NCBI RefSeq assembly: GCF_030269925.1
Contig: NC_085135.1
Coordinates: 5,890,753-5,954,752 of the forward strand
From: Bombyx mori
Lineage: Eukaryota; Arthropoda; Insecta; Lepidoptera; Bombycidae
Direction: 5' to 3'
Length of the DNA stretch: 64,000 bases
Part shown: positions 19,736 to 31,569 of the stretch, piece after piece
How positions within the stretch are numbered: position 1 is the stretch's first letter
How the letters are laid out: each line of letters starts with the position of its first letter
Program-made: the position numbers and the translations under genes
The notes under the pieces: generated by a model
What the model was told of the DNA's origin: nothing
Databases searched by the model: none
The model's input: only the letters and a program-made list of their open reading frames with translations

Positions 19736-19978
19736 GCTGGCCAATATATGATAAAATTTTGCCGTCTCGTTAGTCACTCGCATGATGGCAAATTGTCCTT
19801 CCACTTGCGCAAACCATATTTCGGGTTTTTCAGGCCAGAACGGTGGTATCCTGATGTGTGTTGAGGGTAGTTCTGTATTCGGGCACGCTGGCCCGACAGG
19901 CGACGCCATCTTGACGTGTCGCCGTGGTCGTGTAGTTACCTGCGAACGCGCCGTGTCCGATCCGCTGGGTTCCGACAT
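19736..19978 (-). pseudogene. G1 Gypsy gag N-terminal fragment
   Basis: Minus-strand ATG at 19978. After a basic leader the frame reads THIRIPPFWPEKPEIWFAQV and FAIMRVTNETAKFYHILASL, a classic insect Gypsy gag opening. The frame ends where BEL-A integrase begins (near 19736). Confidence 0.85.
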
Positions 19979-20051
19979 CTATTCCTCCGGGGTGCTCGTA
20001 GTCGTGGGTCACCAGTTTGGTAGTCGTTGGTGGTGGTTGTAAGGTCACCAA
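19979..20051 (-). other. G1 leader with TGGTGACC primer-binding site
   Basis: The minus strand after the LTR reads T then TGGTGACCTTAC (primer site at 20041-20050). A second TGGTGACCC word lies at 20006-20014. TGGTGACC is the tRNA-Trp type site used by CsRn1-like Gypsy elements, which is established knowledge rather than proof here. Confidence 0.6.
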
Positions 20052-20562
20052 TGCCGGGCGGCACAATAACGAGTCCGTAATTGGATGGACAGTTTATTTC
20101 CAATCACAGATAGTATAGCAATATTTAGAAGGAGAAATTATGGAGTACAGAAGGCACAGATAAAGCGGTAGCAAGTTCAAACACAATAATACAAAATAGA
20201 CGAAAGCAATAAATCGTAAGTCGAGGATTGACACAGTGTTAGCGTGGCGTTGATCAAACCCGACTGGCCGCGGGCGGCGGCCGAGTCGTGGCGCAGGCGA
20301 CGACCGGTAGTACGTACGCAGTTATACATAGTCGGGGTCTTTGCTGCATACTAGCGGTTACGCCCGACTATGCTTGTGTAAATAATATAATTTTGAGTAG
20401 TGTTGTGAATGTATGATTGTTTGGCGTATTTATGTACTGTATGAGAGTGTGTTATAGAATACGTAATTAAATATGATATAATATTAAATATTGAGTAGGT
20501 GTGCAATGTAAATTAATAAATAATATGAACTAATATACATAAATATAGTAGAAACACCTACA
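20052..20562 (-). repeat. G1 5' LTR (511 bp)
   Basis: On the minus strand it begins TGTAGGTGTTTC at 20562 and ends GCCCGGCA at 20052, next to the primer site. An AATAAAC signal lies near 20090. The BEL-A integrase reading frame stops exactly at its outer edge (GVD). No partner LTR is found in the window. Confidence 0.75.
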
Positions 20563-21357
20563 GTCTACACCTGATTTCATGAATGGAAAACTAGGTTCCA
20601 GGCGCTCAGAAGGTAAGTTACCCATGATAGGTGTCAGTGTCTTACCCTTAATACGTGTACACATCACACATTCTCGTATTATCCTCTTTGCTAAATTTTT
20701 AGCATTTAGCGGCCACCAATATTCACGCATAGTACCTAGCCAACATTAGCTGCGGACCGCCATGTAACAATCGCTTATGCTCGTATCTAAATAAGCTAAC
20801 CGTGAAAGGATGTCTACTACATAATAAAACAGGATGTTTTTTATCGAAGTTGAAACACGACGCGTTACTTAGTCTACCACCGACTCGTATTATTTTATAA
20901 TCGTCCAAAAAAAAACATTCAAACTAGAAATACGGTTGTATTGTTTACAATTTGTTCGAATTGGAATCTTGTTGATTAAGTTATTATAAACGTCCGGAAA
21001 CGACCTTATTTGCACTAATCTAATGAGCATTCGCTGTGACGCGTTCAATTCACTAAGAGATAAGGAACCGGTTTGACGGCTATCCTTCGCGCGTGTATTA
21101 TTTATGAATCGAAGTACATAAGCACCTATTCTTTTTAATTTCGTAAATGATTCGAATCGCTTAAAGTCAATTAAATCATCGTATTTTGTAGAAATTAAAC
21201 TCACTTGCTTAGATTTTAGTTCTGGTAAAGTTTGACAGTTCGGTATATCGGAATTTTTAATGTTTATTGAATATGACTCGCGTAAAAACGACGGGCCATA
21301 CCACCATAAATGACTATCTCTTAATAAATCTAAACTACAACCTCTCGACAACAAGTC
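20563..21357 (-). pseudogene. BEL-A piece 5: RNase H-integrase linker and integrase N-terminus
   Basis: The minus strand continues from the RNase H piece with LSRGCSLDLLRDSHLWWYG, then the BEL linker (RFINNTRAKDSRQTGSLSLS). Frameshifts near 20900 and 20727 separate IIRVGGRLSNASCF (integrase N-terminal HHCC region, HKRLLHGGPQLMLARYY) and EYWWPLNAKNLAKRIIR with CVMCTRIKGK. It stops at SGVD, where BEL elements have GVDYAGP, interrupted by the G1 LTR. Confidence 0.88.
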
Positions 21358-22029
21358 GGTGTTGGGGGTTGGTGCTTCCCGCTTCCGTAGGTTTAACCCG
21401 CGATTCCCTACAAGTGACCCCTGGGTGGTGCTAAACGGGAGCCGAAAACATAACCGGTGGTAGGACCTAGTCCGACTGGCTGGCGACCACCCTCCAACTA
21501 GAGTCCGCCGCCAAATAGCCTAGCTGTGTTCCGGCGTGTGGGTTGGAGAGCCAGTTCTATTCCTTCCCTTTCCCCTTCCTTGCTGGGGGTGAGTCTTGGT
21601 GACGCCTGAAACATGCGGAGCAGACGTGCGTACGAGCTCACGGGGCGTGATTGTTTGACAGGGGTATAGGGAGACCCAGTGAAACGGTATCCGCTGCCTC
21701 CCGCCGGTCAGTAGGGGACCTGAACCCGGGTGTCTCTACTAAACTCCGCCCCGGGAAGCTGTCCCGCCAACCGGTGCAAAATCCTGTCGTGCGGTCGTCG
21801 TGCCGGAGTCGGAGACCGGAGTGGATCCCGGCGATCGCACGCAGAGTGGACTGGGGGCCCTTCCATGCCCTGCGTCAGTCTCTCACGCAACCCGTGGTCG
21901 AGCACGTACTATGTTCCGCGCTTCATTCAGGTGTTGCCTCGATCTCACCTCCAACATCCTACCTCTCCTAATCCTACTCTCCGGAAATATAATTTATGAA
22001 GTCGAAAAAAAAAGAAAAGGGTTTTACAG

Positions 22030-25000
22030 GCGGTTCCCCATTCCACATTTAATGTGGATTTCAGCAATGTCAGGGGCCTACATAGCAACCTTGACGCCGT
22101 ACACCACCACCTTGAGACGGCGCAGCCTGCCCTGCTTTTTTTAACGGAGACGCAGATATCTGCTCCGGACGATACCTCAAATTCAAATTCAATTCAATTC
22201 AAAATCATTTATTTCAACTTAGATGTCAGTATGACACACTTGTTGAATGTCAAAATACAAATAACAATGTTAACTCTACCACCGGTTCCAAAAAAAGCCA
22301 CAGTCCTGAGAAGAACCGGCGAAACAAACTCAGCGGGCTTTTTTTTCTTTTTGTTTTTTCTCAAATATTTTCTTTTTTTTAAATAAATAGAAATATTCAC
22401 AATAAAAGAAAAAACAAGTCTAAAAAAATAATAATAATAATGAAAAATGAAAAGGCCAGGAGCGAGCGCCTCATACCTTGAATACCCCGGCTACGTATTG
22501 GAGCACAACTTCCTGCGTAAAGCCGAGGTGTGCGTATTCGTCCGGGCTGATGTCTGTTGTCGCCGTCTTCGGGGCCTCGAAAAACGGGACCTGTCCCTCT
22601 TGTGGCTGCGCGTAGATCACGGGGGCTGTACCCGAATCTACGCGTGCCTGTACAGGTCCTACAGCAGTGATGCAGGTTCAGCTCTGTTTGAGCATGTGCA
22701 AGAGGGGACTAACCGCGTGCTTGAGCAGTACCCATCTGCGGAGGTGGTGGTTCTTGGAGACTTTAACGCTCACCACCAAGAGTGGTTGGGGTCCAGAACC
22801 ACTGACCTCCCGGGTCGGACTGCCTACGATTTCGCCTTGGCCTACGGCTTCTCCCAGCTGGTGACACAGCCCACCCGTGTCCCAGATATCGAGGGGCGCG
22901 AGCCTTCTCTGTTGGACCTTCTGCTGACCACGGATCCGGCCGGATACAGTGTGGTGGTCGACGCTCCACCTGGATCGTCTGATCACTGCCTTATCCGTGC
23001 TGTTGTACCGCTCTCTCGTCCTGGTCGTCGAACGACGACCGGGTATCGAAGAGTTTGGAAGTATATGTCAGCAGATTGGGATGGATTGCGTGAATTTTAC
23101 GCATCCTACCCATGGGGGCGGTTCTGCTTTTCCTCTGCTGATCCTGACGTCTGTGCGGGCCGTCTTAAAGACGTGGTGCTCCAGGGGATGGAATTGTTTA
23201 TTCCGTCCTCTGAAGTGCCCGTTGGGGGTCGCAGCAGACCCTGGTATAACAATGCCAGCAGGGATGCTGCACACCTCAAGCGGTCCGCATACGTGGCATG
23301 GGATAGTGCCAGGAGACGTCAGGACCCTAACATCTCAGAGGAAAGGCGGAAATATAACTCCGCTTCTAGGTCCTACAAGAAGGTTATTGCCAAGGCGAAG
23401 TCGGAGCACGTCGCTAGAGTTGGCGAGCGATTGAAGAGCTATCCCTCCGGGAGCCGTGCTTTTTGGTCGCTCGCCAAGGCTGCAGAAGGAAACTTTTGCA
23501 GGTCTAGTCTCCCACCACTGCGCAAGTCCGATGACAATCTGGCCCACAGCGCGAAAGAGAAGGCTGACCTTCTGGTCAAACCCTTCGCCTCGAACTCGAC
23601 TGTGGACGACGGGGGTGCCACACCATCGAACATCCCTCTGTGTGATAGCTCCCTGCCAGATATCTGCTTCACACAGTGTGCAGTCAGGCGGGAGCTCCGA
23701 CTCCTGGACGTCCATAAGTCGAGTGGGCCAGACGGCATCCCCGCAGTGGTTTTGAAAACGTGTGCCCCTGAGCTGACACCTGCGCTAACGCGTTTGTATC
23801 GCCTCTCTTATTGCACTAACAGGGTTCCGTCTTCATGGAAGACCGCCCACGTCCACCCTATCCCCAAGAAGGGTGACCGGTCAGACCCATCGAGCTACAG
23901 GCCTATCGCGATAACTTCCTTGCTTTCCAAGGTGATGGAGCGAATAATTAATACACAACTCCTGAAGTATCTTGAAGATCGCCAGCTGATCAGTGACCGA
24001 CAGTACGGTTTCCGTCACGGTCGCTCAGCTGGCGATCTTCTTGTATACCTTACTCACAGGTGGGCTGAAGCCTTGGAGAGCAAGGGCGAGGCTCTTGCTG
24101 TGAGCCTTGATATCGCGAAGGCCTTCGACAGGGTCTGGCATAGGGCACTTCTATCGAAGTTACCATCTTACGGAATCCCCGAGGGTCTCTGCAAGTGGAT
24201 CGCTAGCTTTTTGGATGGGCGGAGCATCACGGTCGTTGTAGACGGTGACTGCTCTGATACCATGACCATTAACGCTGGCGTTCCACAAGGTTCGGTGCTC
24301 TCCCCCACGCTTTTCATCCTGTATATCAATGACATGCTGTCTATTGATGGCATGCATTGCTATGCGGATGACAGCACGGGGGATGCGCGATATATCGGCC
24401 ATTAGAGTCTCTCTCGGAGCATGGTACAAGAGAGACGATCAAAGCTTGTGTCTGAAGTGGAGAACTCTCTGGGGCGAGTCTCCGAATGGGGTGAATTGAA
24501 CTTGGTTCAATTCAACCCGTTAAAGACACAAGTTTGCGCGTTCACTGCGAAGAAGGACCCCTTTGTCATGGCGCCGCAATTCCAAGGAGTATCCCTGCAA
24601 CCTTCCGAGAGTATCGGGATACTTGGGGTCGACATTTCGAGCGATGTCCAATTTCGGAGTCATTTGGAAGGCAAAGCCAAGTTAGCGTCCAAAATGCTGG
24701 GAGTCCTCAACAGAGCGAAGCGGTACTTCACGCCTGGACAAAGGCTTTTGCTTTATAAAGCACAAGTCCGGCCTCGCGTGGAGTACTGCTCCCATCTCTG
24801 GGCCGGGGCTCCCAAATACCAGCTTCTTCCATTTGACTCCATACAGAAGAGAGCCGTTCGGATTGTCGATAATCCCATTCTCACGGATCGTTTGGAGCCT
24901 CTGGGTCTGCGGAGGGACTTCGGTTCCCTCTGTATTTTGTACCGCATGTTCCATGGGGAGTGCTCTGAGGAATTGTTCGAGATGATACCAACGTCTCGTT

Positions 25001-25251
25001 TTTACCATCGCACCGCCCGCCACCGGAGTAAAGTTCATCCATACTACCTGGAGCCACTGCGGTCATCCACAGTGCGTTTCCAGAGATCTTTTTTGCCACG
25101 TACCATCCGGCTATGGAATGAGCTCCCCTCCACGGTGTTTCCCGAGCGCTATGACATGTCCTTCTTCAAACGAGGCTTGTGGAGAGTATTAAGCGGTAGG
25201 CAGCGGCTTGGCTCTGCCCCTGGCATTGCTGAAGTCCATGGGCGACGGTAA
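22030..25251 (+). pseudogene. K endonuclease-reverse transcriptase with an insertion and one in-frame stop
   Basis: The N-terminal endonuclease starts about 22035 (DFSNVRGLHSNLDAV, LLFLTETQISAPDD). It is interrupted by a 294-bp RTE-like insert and resumes at 22474 (YLEYPGYVLEHNF). Endonuclease motifs: VVLGDFNAHHQEWLGSRT and SSDHCLIRAVV. RT motifs: KSSGPDGIPAVVLK, SYRPIAITSLLSK, RQYGFRHGRSAGD, AVSLDIAKAFDRVW, AGVPQGSVLSPTLF and MHCYADDST. A single TAG at 24403-24405, some 10 codons after the YADD motif, breaks a frame that is otherwise open to 25251. The C-terminal thumb region (YCSHLWAGAPKYQLLP) is present. There is no RNase H domain. Confidence 0.9.
22175..22473 (-). mobile_element. RTE-type or SINE 3' end inserted in the K endonuclease
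   Basis: The short duplication CCTCA (22175-22179, 22469-22473) brackets it. On the minus strand the tail is a run of TTGAAT words preceded by AATAAATGATTTTGAATTG, a simple-repeat tail rather than poly(A), as in RTE-type LINEs and SINEs that use them. Internally it is AT-rich and non-coding. The first eight codons of the apparent K frame at 22447 come from this insert. Confidence 0.7.
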
Positions 25252-25319
25252 CCACTCACCATCAGGTGGGCCGTATGCTCGTCCGCCTACAAGGGCAATA
25301 AAAAAAAAATAAAAAATAA

Positions 25320-25724
25320 AAGTCAGCGGGGTTATCCTTGCCATTTACGTGTGACCACACCAAGTCGCCTGTGAGTTCATTTATTTCGGTTACTCGATTC
25401 TGTATAAATGTTTTAAGCAAATTTGGTGATGTCTTAATCCAACCCATGACTATCGTCGAGTCTGTCCAGAAGTAAACTTTGTTATATTTTAATCTAAGCG
25501 ACTCACTAACTCTTTTATACAACTTGGCTCCTACCAACGCACCACAAAGTTCCAAACGAGGAATACTAATCGATTTTAAGGGAGCCACCTTACTTTTGGC
25601 ACATAACAAACGAACTGTTATTTTCGAATCATCACTGTATGTGCGAATATAGGCGCAAGCACCGTACGCGCTCTGGGATGCGTCGGTAAATATATGAAGT
25701 TCCGTATACTGAGTATGTTCAGTC
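25320..25724 (-). pseudogene. BEL-A piece 4: RNase H domain
   Basis: The minus strand from 25724 reads [20 protein letters not shown] with the first RNase H Asp, then [15 protein letters not shown] (Glu) and [14 protein letters not shown] (Asp), and ends VNGKDNPAD at the K insertion. Its first residues overlap the last of the 47141 piece through the TGTTCAGTC duplication, which proves that J-3 split this frame. Confidence 0.92.
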
Positions 25725-26073
25725 ATTAAATACGTACGTCAGTCCGACAGAAGCACCCGCCGCCTGCGGACGTGCTCATCGACCACTCAATCGCCCGGCC
25801 ATTGTTCGCCTGGTTTTATTGTTAGCCCGGCCTTTGTTCACCCGGCTTTTGTTCGTGGCACATCTGCCGACAAAGTGTGTTCCTGGAAGTGTTTGTTTTG
25901 TTTTGGTTTATTTTTGTTGTTTCCTTTTTTTTTGTTGTTCTTTCTTTTTCCTGCAGTAATTGTGCCGCATCGCCACCTGTATTCAATCGAACCGCTAAGT
26001 ACCGAGAAGTTAGGGCCTCGCCGCAAGGCGAGTGTGTATAAGACCCGGGACAGCCCCACCTGGGTCAGACATC
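25725..26073 (+). promoter_or_regulatory. J-3 5' UTR, presumed internal promoter
   Basis: About 350 bp between the target duplication and the ORF1 ATG, with a long T-rich block (25890-25955). LINEs of this type transcribe from internal promoters within the 5' UTR. That role is inferred from family knowledge, and no specific element is identified. Confidence 0.5.
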
Positions 26074-27639
26074 ATGGAAGCTTTATTTACAGAATTCCTC
26101 CGACTTCGCCACCCAAAGCTCACTTCTGAGTTTCTGGCTTTTAAGGCCGATCACGCCGTGAGCCCTCTCGCGGATTCCGCCGTGCTCGTCGCTCCCGCGT
26201 CGTACACCGCAGCGTCCGCCATGCCTGCCGCTCCCGCGTCGCCTATACTAGTGGGTAAAACTGCTGCGTCGTCCGCCGTGGCCGCCGCTCCCCTGGCGCG
26301 ATCATCCGCGAGTTCCGTAGGGTCCGACGGACGTCCTGCATCTGCCCGTAGGTCGCCTGCTCCCGAGCCTGCTGCCTCCTCGTCCTCCGACTCTGACTCT
26401 GACATGGAGGTCGACCTCGCCCCCGCCTCATCAACAGATGGATTCACCCTGGTACAAAAGGGTAAGAAGCGCGCTGCGGAGTCCCGAGCTCCCGCGGCCG
26501 CTAAAATTAGTAAAGCCGCGAACGCGTCGCGCCCTCGCCCTCCGACTCCCGTCGCTCTCCCTGCCCGTGCCACACCGTCGACGCGTCCAGTGGCACAAAA
26601 TAAAACTCAGACCCCTCCCCCGGTAATCCTTCAAGAGAAGGCAGCTTGGGACCGAGTTTCCCTGGCCCTTCAGGCCAAAAAAATTAATTTTATCAGCGCC
26701 CGTAACCTCGCGAACGGGATTCAAATTAAGGTAACGACAACCGACGACCATAGGGCCCTCTCAAGCTACCTCCGAAAGGAGCGTATAAGTTTCCACACTT
26801 ATACGCTTCAGGAGGAGCGTGAACTTCGCGCGGTCATACGCGGCATCCTAAAGGAATTAGATGCCGATCTCGTCAAGGCCGACCTTCTAGAACAAGGTCT
26901 GCCGGTCAATTCCGTGCACCGCATGCACACAGGACGCGGGAGGGAGCAATACAATATGGTTCTCGTCGCTCTCCAGCCTACCCCCGAGGGCAAGCAAATT
27001 TTCAACGTACGAACAGTCTGTAGGCTTTCCGGAATAACCGTCGAAACCCCCCATAAAAAAGGCACTCCGAGCCAGTGCCATAACTGTCAGTTGTACGGGC
27101 ACTCTTCCCGTAATTGTCACGCGCGCTCCCGATGCGTCAAGTGTTTGGGCGATCACGCCACGAGCCTTTGACTCGCGATCAAAAAACCGCTACGGAACCG
27201 CCTAGCTGCGTCCTGTGCCGAACACAGGGTCACCCCGCGAATTACCGTGGTTGCCCCCGAGCCCCTAAAATAAATCGCCGCGTCGCCCGCCAAAACCGCC
27301 TCCGAGCTTTCGGCCCAGACATCAAAGCCATGGCACCCTCTGTGCCGAAGGCTAAGCCTGCTTTCGTGCCGGCGTCGGTGCCCAGCGTCTCGGCCTGGGC
27401 TAAACCGTTGCCGTACACGAACACGGACTCTCTCCCCCGCGACCTGCCCTCCGACCGCGTCCGACAATCTCGCTCTAGCGATCGACTTTTTTCAGTCGAT
27501 CAACTTTGATCGCGTTAATGCTTTGGGCGACGCCATTCGCGCCGCCTCCACTGCACAACACTTCATCGCCGTTGTACATGAATACGCTGACGTATACGCG
27601 TCGTTAAATACGTACGTCCTCCCCTCACTCCGCCGGTAA
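26074..27639 (+). pseudogene. J-3 ORF1 (gag-like) with frameshifts
   Basis: Chosen start ATG 26074 (MEALFTEFLRLRHPKLTSEF), because it aligns with the J-1 start. It has an Ala/Ser-rich acidic half, then the conserved domain (ILQEKAAWDRVSLALQAKK). Zinc knuckles CHNCQLYGHSSRNC and CVKCLGDHA follow. A frameshift near 27160 puts the third knuckle (CVLCRTQGHPANYRGC) in another frame, and another near 27495 precedes the Ala-rich end. The stop TAA at 27637-27639 is three bases before the ORF2 ATG. Confidence 0.85.
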
Positions 27640-27642
27640 TCA

Positions 27643-29107
27643 ATGGCGTACATAAGTAGAATCAAGTCCCTATGCGTAACGATAGGATTTTTTAACGCTT
27701 ACGGTCTCGCAAATCAACGTGATCAGGTTTGTGATTTTTTGCGTGACCATCAAATTGACATCTTTTTGGTGCAGGAGACCCTGCTTAAGCCCGCGCGCCG
27801 CGACCCTAAAATCGCGAACTACAACATGGTTAGGAATGACAGGCTCACTGCTCGTGGTGGTGGTACCGTCATTTACTATAGAAGAGCCCTGCATTGCGTC
27901 CCACTCGACCCCCCCGCGCTTTCTAACATCGAAGCATCAGTATGCCGAATCTCACTGACTGGACACGCGCCGATCGTTATCGCGTCCGTTTATCTTCCAC
28001 CGGATAAAATTGTTCTAAGTAGTGATATTGAGGCGCTGCTCGGCATGGGAAGCTCTGTCATTCTGGCGGGTGACCTAAATTGTAAACACGTCAGGTGGAA
28101 CTCTCATACCTCAACCCCTAATGGCAGGTGCCTCGACGCGTTAGTCGATGATCTCGCCTTCGATATCGTCGCTCCGCTGACCCCGACTCACTACCCGCTA
28201 AACATCGCGCATCGCCCGGATATACTCGACATAGTGTTATTAAAAAACGTAACTCTGCGCTTACATTCGATTGAAGTAGTTTTTAGAGTTAGATTCAGAC
28301 CATCGTCCCGTCATTATGAAGCTCGGTCGCGCTCCCGATTCCGTTCCCGTCACGAGGACTGTGGTGGATTGGCACACGCTGGGCATCAGCCTGGCTGAAT
28401 GTGATCCACCATCGCTTCCGTTTAGTCCGGACTCTATCCCGTCTCCTCAGGATACCGCTGAAGCCATAGACATCGTAACGTCACACATCACCTCGACATT
28501 AGATAGGTCATCGAAGCAAGTTGTAGCGGAGGACTTCCTTCACCGCTTCAAATTGCCCGACGATATTAGGGAACTCCTTAGAGCTAAGAACGCCTCGATC
28601 CGTGCGTACGATAGATATCCTACCGCGGAAAATCGTATTCGAATGCGTGCCCTACAACGCGACGTAAAGTCTCGCATCACCGAAGTCCGAGATGCCAGAT
28701 GGTCTGATTTTTTAGAAGGACTCGCGCCCTCTCAAAGGTCTTACTACCGCTTAGCTCGTACTCTCAAATCGGATACGGTAGTAACTATGCCCCCCCTCGT
28801 AGGCCCCTCAGGCCGACTCGCGGCGTTCGATGATGACGAAAAAGCAGAGCTGCTGGCCGATACATTGCAAGCCCAGTGCATGCCCAGCATTCAATCCGCG
28901 GACCCTGTTCATGTAGAATTAGTAGACAGTGAGGTAGAACGCAGAGCCTCCTTGCCACCCTTGGACGCGTTACCGCCCGTCACCTCAATGGAAGTTAAAG
29001 ACCTGATCAAAGACCTACGTCCTCGCAAGGCTCCCGGTTCCGACGGTATATCTAACCGCGTTATTAAACTTTTACCCGTCCAACTCATCGTGATGTTGGC
29101 ATCTATT
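27643..29107 (+). pseudogene. J-3 ORF2, left part: endonuclease and linker
   Basis: ATG 27643 (MAYISRIKSLCVTIGFFNAY) opens the APE endonuclease: NQRDQVCDFLRDHQIDI, LVQETLLKPARR, LAGDLNCKHVRWNS. A frameshift near 28280 sits before the last endonuclease motif (DHRPV region). The second frame (from 28316) then carries the linker to RKAPGSDGISNRVIKLL and is cut at MLASI by the CR1-like insert. J-1 gives the uninterrupted version of the same region. Confidence 0.88.
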
Positions 29108-29109
29108 CA

Positions 29110-31133
29110 TCTTTTATTTTCAATCACTTAACGGCTTGTGGTGTTAAGAAGAGCATCTTATCTATTACTTCTAATGCAGTCGGTGCTGACAATTTGAGCC
29201 GAAATATGATCCTACCAATCCTTGATGAAATCCTTCCTGTAATTACGCATATCATGAATTACTCTTTGAGTAATGGTACCTTTCCCTTTGCCTGGAAGGA
29301 CGCGCAAATTACACCTCTGCCTAAAAAGCCTAATCCCAAATCATTTCAATCATCATCTCACGGATCGTTTGGAACCTCTGGGTCTGCGGAGGGACTTCGG
29401 TTCCCTCTGTCTTTTGTACCGTATGTTCCATGGGGAGTGCTCTGAGGAATTGTTCGAGATGATACCGGCATCTCGTATTTACCATCGCACCTCCCGCCAC
29501 CGGAGTAGAGTTCATCCATACTACCTGGAGCCACTGCGGTCATCCACAGTGCGTTTCCAGAGGTCTTTTTTGCCACGTACCATCCGGCTATGGAATGAGC
29601 TCCCCTCCACGGTGTTTCCCGAGCGCTATGACATGTCCTTCTTCAAACGAGGCTTGTGGAGAGTATCAAGCGGTAGGCAGCGGCTTGGCTCTGCCCCTGG
29701 CATTGCTGAAGTCCATGGGCGACGGTAACCACTCACCATCAGGTGGGCCGTATGCTCGTCTGCCTACAAGGGCAATAAAAAAAAAAAAAAAAACCGAGTA
29801 TCGTCCTATATCCATCTTATCTTTCCTATCCAAGGTTTTAGAACGGCTTATTCATGCACAGCTGAGTGAATTCCTTTATGAAAATAATCTCTTAAATCCC
29901 TTCCAATCTGGTTTCCGTCCTGGTCACAGTACTACGACTGCATTGGTAAATATCACGGATGATATTAGGCTCGGCATGGAGAGGGGAATGTTGACGGTGC
30001 TTGCATTGCTTGACTTTAGTAATGCTTTCAACACCGTTGATATTGACATTCTCCTTGCTACACTTGGCTCTCTTAACACATCTCCATCCGTAGTTGATTG
30101 GTTTCGTAGTTACCTGTCTGGTCGCCGGCAGCATGTTCGCATCGAAGATAATTTTTCTTCGTGGTGTGACACATGCGTGGGTGTTCCGCAGGGTGGCGTT
30201 TTATCTCCATTGCTCTTTGCGATATATATTAATTCTGTCTCCAACCATCTCATTTCCTCCTACCACTTGTATGCAGACGATCTCCAGCTTTATATGCAAG
30301 CCCCGGTGGCAGAATTGCCTCTTGCTTGCACCAAAGTAAATAATGACTTACTTAGTATAACAAATTGGAGTAAATCTTATGGGCTGCAAGTAAATCCGAC
30401 AAAAACTCAGGTCATTATTGTCGGTGCACCTAGAAGGCTTGCGAAAGTTGATTGGACGCGAATTCCCCCAATTTCAATTGATGGAGTTCAAATACCAGTA
30501 AGTGATAAGGTGAGAAACTTGGGTATCTTTGTAGATAGGCATATGTCATGGAATGCACAAATTAAAGAAACTTGTCGAAAGATTTATGCGGCTGCAGGAT
30601 CCTTAAGACGTCTGCGAAATTTCCTCCCTACTGCCACCAAGACTGCGCTTGCACAATCTCTTCTTCTCCCCATCCTTGATTATGCTGATGTTAGCTATCT
30701 CGATCTCACCGAAGCACAATTAAATAAACTAGAGCGTCTTCAAAATTTCTGTTTAAGATTTATATTTGGCTTACGAAAATATGATCACGTCTCAGAATTT
30801 CGCGTTAAGCTCAAGTGGCTGCCAATTCGCCTTCGTCGGAATGCTCATATTCTTTCATTGCTCTATACTGTTCTATTTAATCCTTCTTCTCCTTCTTATC
30901 TCAAAAGACGCTTTGAGTTTATCCGTGATACACATACCATATCCCTGAGATCAACGGACAACATGCAATTAATGATGCCAGTGCATTCGACAAGGTTCTA
31001 CGATCATTCCTTTACTGTTCAAGCTATTCGTTTGTGGAATGCTCTCCCGGTACGTATACGACATGCTGAAACATTAAATTCGTTCAAACGCCTCATTAAG
31101 GAACATTTTTTAAATATTAGTCAACCGATTTAA
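29110..31133 (+). pseudogene. CR1-like reverse transcriptase, interrupted by a K fragment
   Basis: The first part (29115-29350) encodes SITSNAVGADNLSRNMILP and FPFAWKDAQITPLPKKPNP. After the K insert the frame continues at 29793 (EYRPISILSFLSKVLERLIH) through FQSGFRPGHSTTTALVNI, LLDFSNAFNTVDID, VPQGGVLSPLLFAIYI and YHLYADDLQLYM (catalytic ADD), ending at TAA 31131-31133. The C-terminal domain (RLWNALPVRIRHAETLNSFK) is typical of CR1/Jockey superfamily RTs. The endonuclease and the 5' half are absent. The SGFRPGHSTTTAL wording suggests a CR1/Daphne/Crack-type clade, not proven. Confidence 0.87.
29353..29792 (+). mobile_element. 5'-truncated K fragment (about 440 bp)
   Basis: From CTCACGGATCGTTTGGA to CAATAAAA plus poly(A), it matches 24888-25305 of K at almost every base (differences such as GGAACC against GGAGCC). 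It inserted in the RT of the CR1-like element. I could not find a clear duplication. Confidence 0.9.
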
Positions 31134-31569
31134 TATGTGATAAGGTAGATTTCTGAAATTGGTATCTACTTAAATTGTATATGTTTCAAAGGTATTTTAA
31201 GTATCTTTTATATGTAAATTGCTTATTCTTATTTATGTGTAAAGAAGCAAAATTTAAATTAAATTTTTATTTATTTATTTTTATTTTTAATAATTATTAT
31301 TATATTATAATACTTTGTATTAATTGTATGTATATTTACGGAGATATGTATGTGTATATGTATGTGTACATATATGTATATATATTTCACTGGAATGGTA
31401 CACCGCGCGTAGTTCGTTTCCAAATGATTCTTGTCCACCTGATGGTTGTCTGGAAGAGATCGCTCTTAGCGATAAGACCGCCAATTGTACTTTTTTGTTT
31501 TTAATGTATCGCACTGTTTATTTGTTTTTTGGTGTACAATAAAGAATACTCTCTCTCTCTCTCTCTCTC
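31134..31569 (+). other. CR1-like 3' UTR with (CT)n tail
   Basis: AT-rich sequence with TATATGTATGTG repeats, then TGTACAATAAAGAATA and about eleven CT dinucleotides (31551-31572). A microsatellite tail instead of poly(A) is common in the CR1/L2 group. Confidence 0.8.

Larger units (their letters stand above)
21353..25324 (+). mobile_element. K: full-length-looking LINE inserted in BEL-A, TSD AAGTC
   Basis: AAGTC at 21353-21357 and 25320-25324 flanks a plus-strand element with a GC-rich 5' region (21358 to about 22020), an endonuclease-RT frame and a 3' end (GGTAACCACT, AGGTGGGCC, CAATAAAA) with an A-rich tail. Removing it joins BEL-A KDNPAD to LLSRG in frame. Such elements are often annotated in Lepidoptera as jockey-type endonuclease-reverse transcriptase. 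No separate ORF1 is recognisable. Confidence 0.88.
29108..31569 (+). mobile_element. CR1-superfamily-like LINE, 5' truncated, inserted in J-3
   Basis: It starts inside RT sequence and ends with a (CT)n tail instead of poly(A). TCTATT occurs at both edges (29102-29107, 31570-31575) and is a possible target duplication. When it is removed, J-3 reads MLASI then FNAAMANCIF without a gap. It is itself interrupted by a K fragment at about 29353-29792. Confidence 0.85.
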
